From the NCBI GenBank assembly GCA_030015575.1, contig JASDDO010000004.1:320920654-320984653 (forward strand): a stretch of DNA of 64,000 nt. The letters run 5' to 3'. Origin of the DNA: Agapanthus africanus (taxonomy: Eukaryota; Streptophyta; Magnoliopsida; Asparagales; Amaryllidaceae). The translations under genes were made by a program, and so were the position numbers. The notes below the pieces were generated by a model. The model ran no database searches and was not told the DNA's origin. It worked only from the letters and a program-made list of their open reading frames with translations. Positions 22,051 to 29,987 of the stretch are shown here, in pieces; positions within the stretch are counted from its first letter, which is position 1, and every line of letters begins with the position of its first letter.

Positions 22051-22319
22051 GAGTGATCTCCACCTCGACTACGGGGCCATAGAGATACCATCTTTGCACA
22101 CTGGGTAAATGAACAGATTCAACTTGACGCGTAATCGCTAGACGAAGAACCGACATAACACAAAGGCAGTACTATGCAACTACAAGTGTTTACCGATACA
22201 ATAAAGATCAAAGTCAAAGCTTTTACAAGGGTATTGTGGGCTCCCTAGCCCTACAAAATGCCCGGAGGCCTACAAAATTCCCGATACAATAAAGAAATAA
22301 AACAAGAAGACGAGGGGCT

Positions 22320-24288
22320 TCAGGCCTCAGGGCCAGGCGCAGCCTCTGGAAGCTCAGCGCCCATTACAGGAGCCTCGGCATCGCCCTCGCCGGGAATCTC
22401 TTCCTCGGTCTCGCCCCGGGGCTGTCCTCCCTGGTCGTCATCCCCGCGAGGATATTCAGCTCGGAGCTCGTCGTCAACGAACTCCGGCATCTGAGCCTTG
22501 ACGGCATCAAGGGCCTCGTGCCAGATGGCGGTAGTGGCCGAGGCTAGGATGGTGTAAAAATGATCCGACTTCTGGAAGTTCTCCACCGCTTTCTCCGCTT
22601 TGAGGTCGGCTCGCTTCACCCCCTCTACCGCCACCTCCAGCTCCTTCCGGAGGGTGTTCATCGACTTCTTCAAGGTGCCGATGAGAACCTTAGAGTCCTG
22701 AAGCTTGGCCTTGGCGTCCTGGGCGACCTCGCGGTACCTGGCATCCTCCTGCTTCACTGCTGCCACCTCCTACTTCGCGTCCGTCATCTCCTGCTTCCCG
22801 GACGCCACCTCACCCTCCAGGGCAGCGACCCTCACTATCGCCGCCTCCAGCTCCCGCTTTGAGCTCTCCTCCAGCGCGGAGAGCTCTCCCGCAGCTCGGA
22901 TCGCCGGGGTAATCTCCTCGTCCTCCATATGGATGACGAGGGTGACGTGCTGGAGAACCTGAAGAAATCAGAGGGGGGGTCAGGAAGAAAGGAGAGGCAC
23001 CAAATCTCACGAATGGTAAGAAGCTGAAGCAAAAGTCAAGTAAAGTACGGGCACTAACCTGCACGGCCTCTTGGGCGATTGACGCCATCTTTGCCCTGAG
23101 ATTCCCCCGAGGGATCTTGCCCCCAGCCGACCTCTCCATGTCCGACAGTAAGCTATCAACGATGGAAAGTCCCGAGGGCACCTCAAAGCGGAGGCCTTTT
23201 CGTCCACCAAGATCGGGGAGGCCGGGGTCTGCGGAACTGTTCGGGGGAACCTCTTGATGGGCGACGGTGGAGAGACGGTCTCCATCTCCGAATCCTGGGC
23301 ATCCTTTCCCCGAACCCGTTTTCTGCTCGACGCCTGGCTGGGGTCCGGGGCTCGGCCCGCAGTCGAAAGCTGGGCTAGGATGGATGCCGTGGGAACCGGG
23401 ACAGACGTCGGACAAGAAGAGCTGGCACCTCCAGCCTTCGATCCCTTCTTCGGCTTGCGCATGGTTGCTTGGAGGTGGCTCAAGTCCATGGGTTCTACAC
23501 AAGACAAAATACAATGGAATTAGCAACGCAAATAGAAATGAAGACAAACGCAAGCTCCTAACTTACCGACGAACTGGGCGGGGCTGAACCCAGCCTAACT
23601 AAGGGCCCACTCAGAAAGCAGCACGTCGGCCCAAGGAATAGGCTCCCACTCCGCCACTTTCACTGCGTCGGGATCATTGGACGGACTTCCCCGCCAGCAC
23701 CTATCCCTAGACCACGAGGTGGGCACAGGCCAGTCCTCACCCTCTGGCGGCCCAACAAAGAAAAACTTCTTCTTCCAACCATGGATAGAAGAAGGCAAGA
23801 CGATGATACCTGACCCGGCTGCACTCTCCCGTTGTTTCCTAAAAGAGAGGTAAACCCACCCTCGGGTCGCCCGCGCAAGTGCCGGGGTGACTTTTGTAGA
23901 TGAGGGAGGAGGCAAGGATGGACAGACTGAAGGGGATCATCTGCAACTTCAAGCGGACCAGGAACCCGAGGAGAATCCTTCAGGAGTTCGACACTAGCTG
24001 GACCGGGGCTAGCCCAAAGTAATTTAGCACTCCAACAACCTCGGTAGAGAAAGGCAGGCGTATTCCGGCCCAAAAGGCCTCCAAGTATAGGGCAATCTCC
24101 TTACCCCGTACCTGATCTGCCCTCTCCCCCTTCTCGGCCAAATGCAACGTGTAGCCGGGAGGAATATGGAAATGAGTCCGAGCATTGGCAAGCTTCTCCT
24201 TGTGCCTCACCATAGACGGCACGCCAGGCGCATCCGCGACCTCCACGTGGGGGACCGCCCCCGTCGTGCGACTCTGGGAAGGAGACAT
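22320..24288 (-). pseudogene. TE-C antisense ORF: putative gypsy-type transposon protein (Transposase_28-like)
   Basis: On the minus strand the ATG at 24288 starts a protein with HFHIPPGYTLHLAEKG, LYLEAFWAGIRLPFSTEVVG and LNYFGLAPVQL. After stops and frameshifts it continues as SSIHGWKKKFFFVG. The blocks match the plant putative gypsy-type transposon domain. Candidate introns with good borders lie at about 23568-23493 and 23057-22961 (donor GCAG|GTTAGT, acceptor TTCTTCAG). The last exon (22320-22960) encodes a charged coiled coil (VKQEDARYREVAQDAKAKLQ, then LKKSMNTLRKELEVA) and an acidic tail. Such antisense ORFs are known in the Tat group; their function is unknown. This copy is broken in its first exon. 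Confidence 0.7.
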
Positions 24289-24317
24289 AACCCTAGCTCA
24301 CTGGGAGGACTCCGGTC

Positions 24318-24352
24318 CAGAAGAAGAAGAAGAAGAAGAAGAAGAAGAAGGG
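24318..24352. repeat. (GAA)n microsatellite
   Basis: About 11 GAA units between the antisense ORF start and the 3' LTR. Confidence 0.95.
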
Positions 24353-24942
24353 TAAGAAGAGGAAGTCTCTACAGAGGGCTCCCCAGACTCTACACTAACT
24401 ACATCTACAGACTCCTCAGAGGAAGGCATCTAACCTGATGAAGAGGAGTCCTCAGAAAAGCAAACGCGGAAATCCCGACCTAAAGAGGAGAACGCCGAGT
24501 TAACAAGACCAAAGACGAGGAGATTATGAAGAGTAATGGGCCCTCACGTGGACCCCACCTCGACTTGTTGCCACCGGCGTTCTCATCCAACGGCGACAGT
24601 CATCTCCCGCCGAAATGGTTCAGTACACTCGACGGCCACGATCGCTCCACCTATCACATGCACATTGACATATCCCCTCAGACGCCAGAGTTCTGCGTCC
24701 CGTCGCGTCAGCCAGCCAGCACCCGACACATGGACTGTCGCTTCAGTAAGCGTACACACGATCCGACGCACCCTTTTTAATACAGAGATCTCTCCCCTGA
24801 TCCGCTGGCGTCATCCAGAAAATACAGCAGGTTACCCAGGGACACGCCCGATGATACCTTCGAAAGGAGCTCACTTCGGGTGACCCGACAGACTACTCTT
24901 GACCCGACATGTCAGCTCGTCGGGACGAGAGTGTGGGGCTAA

Positions 24943-25667
24943 TGATGATGCTCGATATCGGTGATCTCCTAGATCATGACACGTGGCGGATGACATGTCC
25001 CAAAGCTCATAAAAAAGGACCTACAGTGGCCAACCAGACCACTCCTGTGCCCGTCCCACAAACAAGCGCTGGATCACCTCTGAGCCCCAGCACAATCGGC
25101 TTCCTCAGCCTCACAACTCGTCTCTCCCGCTCATCTGCGAGCTCTCCCGCCGAGGTCATCTTCCTCGGTCTCAGCGACCGACCAACGGTACCGCTCACAG
25201 GCGCAACCGCCATCCCGCGAATCTCGCCATGCGTGAGATATCCACCGGCCACATCCCACGTTCCACGCCATCACGATCCCCCATTAACGAGCTTGTCTCG
25301 CCATTAATGGGGATCCCGCTCATCACGCGGGCATGACATCGGGAGCGTAACGGCCGGCGTGATTCTCGCGCCTGACCTGCCTGCTGCCACCGCTATATAA
25401 ACCCCTCTTCCAGACGATTCAAGTAAGCCATTTTTACTCCACTAAACCGTTACTCTGCTCAGATTCCCTCTCTAACTTGACCGTCGGAGGGTCCTCGGTG
25501 GTACAACTACCCGGGACTTCCTCACAGGTAGCTCGGTGCCAACATCCTCAAACCCATTGAGATCCACATGCTTCCGGAGCCTGCTTCCAGATCAAACATC
25601 AGCCGTCCATCGCCGCCATCAGCAGATCAACAGAAGGTAACATCTTGGCGTGATCCAGGTCACGTCA
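24943..25667 (+). repeat. TE-C 3' LTR
   Basis: 725 bp, starts TGATGATGCTCG, ends GGTCACGTCA, followed by CCTCC. It has the same TATA region as the 5' copy. Confidence 0.9.
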
Positions 25668-25672
25668 CCTCC
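25668..25672. repeat. Target-site duplication CCTCC, right of TE-C
   Basis: Pairs with 16490-16494. Confidence 0.85.
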
Positions 25673-26171
25673 CTTCCCAGGTCCACTTACCCTCCTCATC
25701 TTCCATCTCCCCTCGCTGCCATCCACCTTTGTCGTTGCCACCGCACTATCCCTTTTGCCATATTTAATATTAACTATTTTGATAAAATAATTAATAAAAA
25801 GTTAATCAAATTAATTAAAAAGGCAAGAAATGTCATTTAACATGCATAATTAACACCATCAACCGTTCACCAACGTTGACTGTTAGATATGACAGTTATT
25901 CATAGTTCTGAAAGTACTTGGTAGTTAGTTGCGAAACTATTTGGTAGTTTGGTGGATTTAAGCCATAAAAAGTAAAATGGCCCATAAACTCAACACATGC
26001 AAACAACACACATATATACAATTAAGGGACCCATAAATTTTCCCCGAAAACATTAAATTATGACCCTTATGTTAGGTATAATTTAAATGATTAAGATAGG
26101 TCACGGTCCTGCAAGATATATAAATATAGTGCTTGGGAACTGGGCTTGTCAATGGGTCAAGTCTAGACCAC
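25673..26171. other. Host-like spacer between TE-C and TE-A, no gene recognised
   Basis: AT-rich. The segment 26028-26060 (GGGACCCATAAATTTTCCCC) matches the dispersed repeat at 13125-13180. Confidence 0.4.
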
Positions 26172-26176
26172 ACCCG
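26172..26176. repeat. Target-site duplication ACCCG, left of TE-A
   Basis: Identical to 55799-55803, nearly 30 kb away. Joining the flanks restores a continuous sequence. Confidence 0.9.
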
Positions 26177-26394
26177 TGTTCCCGCAAAAAATTTCTGCGC
26201 AAAAGAGCCCAAGGTATCAAATGGCGGCGATACGCTTAAGAAAATGGGAACCAGAATCTTCCGGGATATTTTTTGACAAACTCCCGAATGAGAAACAGAT
26301 AAATTCTGATGGTATCGAAAGCGGCTCGAAAAACCCTTCGATTTGATATATTATGGGCCCCGTAATTCATCCGGGATCAAAAGTTATGAGGAAT

Positions 26395-28310
26395 TACGTG
26401 TCCACACGTGATGGGCTTTTAAGAACCCGCTGGAGGAGTTAAAAGATACAATAAAAACTCAGAAAAGACACCAATGGGGCATCACGTGCTCACACGTGAC
26501 CATGGGTCACGTGCAGACACGTGATGGGCTTTTAAAGCCTCTAAAATAATGAATAGAATTTAATTCTAAAAGTCAGAAAATACCTCAACGAGGTATCACG
26601 TGCTTACACGTGACCAATGGTCACGTGTTGACACGTGATGGTTAAAACTGAAACATAAATAAGCGGCTGAGAAAGGAACCCAATTGGGGGTCACGTGCTC
26701 ACACGTGACCAAAGGTCACGTGCCAGCACGTGACTGGCTTTAAAAGCATTATAATTTAATAGAATTAAATTCTAAAAGTTTCTGAATCTTTCCAAATGGA
26801 AAAGGGTCATGGGGAACCGTTGGATTAAAAATGCAAGGGTGATTAAAAATCACCAATTTATGGAAAAATCTCAAATAAGGAAAGATCTCCCCAAATTTCA
26901 CCGAAATAACAAACAGAAAATCTTTGGATTTAAAATCCAACGGTGAATAAAATTCACTGGGTGATCTAAAGGATCATATTAATTATGAAATCAATTAAAA
27001 TCTTTTAATGAAAGATTCACAAAATAAATTGATTCTCTTCCTCCTCCTATAAATAGGAGCCAAGAAGAGAAGAAAGGGGATCTACTCTTTTGGAGAGAAA
27101 AACAGAGGGAGGAGAATTTAATTCTCAAGAGAAGAAGAAACAGAGAAAGAAGAATTTAATTCTCTGCAAAAGAAAAACCCTAGGTAAGAAAAGAGAGGAT
27201 TCAAAAGAGAATTTAATTCTCAAAAGTGTTTAACTCTTATTTAAAGAAAAGAACTTAGTTCTTCTTCTGGTTGAAGATCTGCACAGAGCACATCTCCCCA
27301 TAAGTTGAGAATTTAATTCTCATCGGGTCGAGATCCTGCCATGCAGATCCTAAACTTAGAAGGGGAATTGAGTTCTGAGAATTTAATTCTCCTAAAACAA
27401 AACTAGGGTTTTACCCTAAATAAGAATTTAATTCTTTTACATATCTGGGAATTTAATTCCTTTAAAAAGAAATTAGGGTTTCATCCTAAATAAGAGTTCA
27501 ATTCTTAAAAGATCTATGTTCATGAAAAGAACTAGGGTCACGTGCCCCCACGTGACCCTTGAAAAGATCCCCTGCAAAGAACTTTGAAGCATCGCCTCAC
27601 GTGCTCCCACGTGACTCCCAAAACGCAGAAAGAAAAAGCAAAGGAAATGAAAGCTTTGGGCGCTCTCACGTGTTATCACGTGACCCCTCAGCAAATGCTT
27701 TAACAATTGGCGCACAGATCCCCATCACGTGCCAACACGTGATACTCTAAAAATAAAAATAAAAGTGTTTAACACTTAATGGCAAAACAAAAGAAAAGAA
27801 GCTTTGGGCGCTCTCACGTGTCCCCACGTGACCCCTCAGCAAGTGCTGTAATATTCGATGCATAAACCCCATCACGTGCCAACACGTGATGCTCTAAAAT
27901 AAAGATGGAAAGTGTTTAACACTTATTCGCAGATTTGAGGATAAAACAAAAGGAGATCTGGCTCCACGTTTAGGGCGCCCTCACGTGTCCCCACGTGACC
28001 CCTAACAGATCTCTTTAATATCCAATGGATGGATGCCTATCACGTGCCCGCACGTGATGGCCAGAGAGTCAAAAAGTGTTTAACACTTATTTGCAGAACA
28101 AAGTGAAAGGAAATCTGGCCCCATCTTCAGATGCCTCACGTGCTCACACGTAATGGCCTGAAAGCTAAGTGTTTAACACTCATTTGCAGCCTTAAGGGTA
28201 AAATAAAGGAGTTTCGGCCCAATCTCAGGCGCCTCACGTGACCCCATGTGACCACCCCATTTTTAGTGTTTAAACACTATTTTTAAAACGCATCACGTGG
28301 GAACACGTGA
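26395..28310. repeat. Array of about 18 TCACGTG-N4-CACGTGA units in the TE-A 5' LTR
   Basis: Each unit is two CACGTG palindromes separated by four bases, so it can also fold as one hairpin. N4 varies: TCCA, CTCA, CAGA, CTTA, TTGA, CAGC-like, CCCC, CTCC, TTAT, CCAA, TCCC, CCCG, GGAA. The outer bases are complementary and vary: GGGTCACGTG/CACGTGACCC at 27535-27558, ATCACGTG/CACGTGAT at 27723 and 27871. CACGTG is the plant G-box core bound by bHLH and bZIP factors. Confidence 0.95.
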
Positions 28311-28340
28311 TCGTCAAATACCTTCTAGTGTTAACATTAT
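26560..28340. repeat. Interspersed short palindromes GAATTTAATTC and GTGTTTAACAC in the TE-A LTR
   Basis: GAATTTAATTC-type sites occur at about 26566, 27113, 27158, 27212, 27309, 27378, 27423 and 27449. GTGTTTAACAC-type sites occur at about 27764, 27914, 28076, 28163 and 28267, the last as GTGTTTAAACAC. Confidence 0.85.
27048..27055 (+). promoter_or_regulatory. TATA box of TE-A LTR promoter (5' copy)
   Basis: TATAAATA, canonical, centred in the inverted repeat CTCCTATAAATAGGAG. Purine-rich leader follows. Most CACGTG pairs lie downstream of it, seven upstream. The 3' LTR has the same box at 52914-52921. Confidence 0.75.
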
Positions 28341-28779
28341 TTCAAAACCATCCTAGCCAAAATGGCTAAGTTTTTCCAGAGGTAGGATTCCCCTTTGACC
28401 GAACTTCAAATATACCCTTGTTTTCCAAACTTGATCATTTCACGTGACATTCAAAGTAAACTCCAGAGCCATGATGAAGGGTCAGTGCCTAATAAAAGCC
28501 AAAATGTTGTCAGAGCCCCCAAATTTCTGTTTAACATTGCTGAATGATGAGGGACTGAACCCAGACAAATGTCTAATGGCGCAAAGGGCCAATATTTCAA
28601 ACATAATTGGACTTAGCCCAAACTGGCCATAAGTCCTCAAATCATCTTGAACTGAGCACATCTGCTCTTTCAACCAACTCATTGGTTCAAGGGTACATCT
28701 CGGAACTCCTCTGATATTTGTCGTTGTAATCCTTCAACGTCTTCAGAGAAGTAACGGGTCCCGACAACCACACATCAAC

Positions 28780-29500
28780 ACGGACTGTGGGATCCTTAAA
28801 CTCATGGACTTATGCGTCCTTAAACTAAGATACGGACTGTGGGGTCCTTAAACCCGCGGACTTATGCGTCCTTAAACTAATGGACTAACGCGTCCTTAAA
28901 CACACCCATATGGACTGTGGGGTCCTTAAACCCATGGACTTATGCGTCCTTAAACTACCCATGGACCGCAATGTCCTTAAACTACCAATGGACCACTATG
29001 TCCCTAAACTGGAACATGGACCACTATGTCCCTAAACTGGCAATGGACCACCATGTCCCTAAACTGGAACAATAGAGCCCAAACGCTCTTTTGTTGGATC
29101 TAAACGATCTCGTTAAGTCGATCTTAGTCCCAAACTGGACTAACGTATCCTTAACAACCGTTTAAGTTGATCTTAGCCTTAAATATGGCTAACGTATCCT
29201 TAAACCTTCAAACAGACTTTAGTCCCAAATTAGACTATAAATCCCCTAATCAACTTTGGTTCAAGGGTACATCTCTGAACTCCTCTGACACCTGTCGTTG
29301 TAATCCTTCAACGTCGTCAGAGAGGTGACGGGTCCCGACGGCCATACATTCAATGGATCACTATGTCCCTAAACTGGAACAATAGAGCCCCCAAATGCTC
29401 TTTTGTCGGATCTAAACGATCCCGTTAAGTTGATCTTAGTCTCAAATTAGACTAACGTATCCTTAACAAACGTTTGAGTTGATCTTAGCCTCAAATATGG
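28780..29500. repeat. Short hairpin units GGAC-N6-GTCC and TTAGNCC-type in the TE-A LTR
   Basis: GGAC and GTCC flank loops such as TTATGC, CGCAAT, CACTAT and CACCAT, followed by TTAAAC or CTAAAC (28790-29080). Then come TTAGTCC/GGACTAA (29124-29143), TTAGCC/GGCTAA (29173-29192) and TTAGTCT/AGACTAA (29436-29455). Confidence 0.88.
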
Positions 29501-29934
29501 CTAACGTATCCTCAAACCAAAACCCCAAACCCAAATCTAAGAAAATACGGATTTGGACTAATCCACGTCCTACGGGCGACAACATAACTTAGTCTCCATA
29601 TACAATCCACGGGCAACCAAACAAAAAACAAACACCCACGACACGAAGTGACCAGCTGGAGAAGGAGAAAGTTGTTACCGCGATGCGGTAACGTAATTAA
29701 CTGCAGGGGCTTGCACCTGCAGGGAAGAGCGTCCCCACAATCAAAAACCCCTCAAACGAGGGGGAATCTGACGAAGTCTGCTACATCGGCCGCATCCGTT
29801 TAAAGCTCTGATACATGGTGCCATAAATCAACTTGGCATCTTCGGAGAGGTGGACGGATAGCACCAATTAGCATCTGCCCCGAATCTCAGGCAAGACAGC
29901 CCACGTCTCGGCCGCCGTTCGGAGGGGAACAGAT

Positions 29935-29952
29935 TCTGGCACGCCCGGTGGG
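29935..29952 (+). promoter_or_regulatory. TE-A primer-binding site
   Basis: TCTGGCACGCCCGGTGGG starts three bases after the LTR end. Position and G-rich character fit a primer site; the tRNA is not assigned. Confidence 0.6.
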
Positions 29953-29987
29953 ACCTTTTCCTCTTTCCACTCCACACTTCGTGTGTC

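Larger units (their letters stand above)
16495..25667 (+). mobile_element. TE-C: Tat-lineage Ty3/gypsy retrotransposon, full-length but dead
   Basis: The element is 9173 bp. LTRs are 16495-17248 and 24943-25667, with perfect target-site duplications CCTCC (16490-16494 and 25668-25672). Order: 5' LTR, primer site, short gag remnant, integrase, a 3.1 kb tandem array, an antisense ORF, 3' LTR. Reverse transcriptase and RNase H are absent, so the internal region has suffered a large deletion. An antisense ORF and tandem repeats between pol and the 3' LTR are known traits of the Tat/Retand/Ogre group. The LTRs differ by a 29-bp indel and scattered substitutions, so the copy is not very recent. Confidence 0.9.
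26177..29931 (+). repeat. TE-A 5' LTR
   Basis: Starts TGTTCCCGC, ends GGAGGGGAACA. From left to right it holds paired CACGTG units (26395-28310), runs of GAATTTAATTC and GTGTTTAACAC palindromes (26560-28340), a TATA box (27048), GGAC-N6-GTCC units (28780-29080), TTAGTCC/GGACTAA units (29120-29500), and two hairpins near the end (TTACCGC/GCGGTAA and CTGCAGG/CCTGCAG, 29675-29722). The 3' LTR differs at scattered single bases. Confidence 0.93.
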
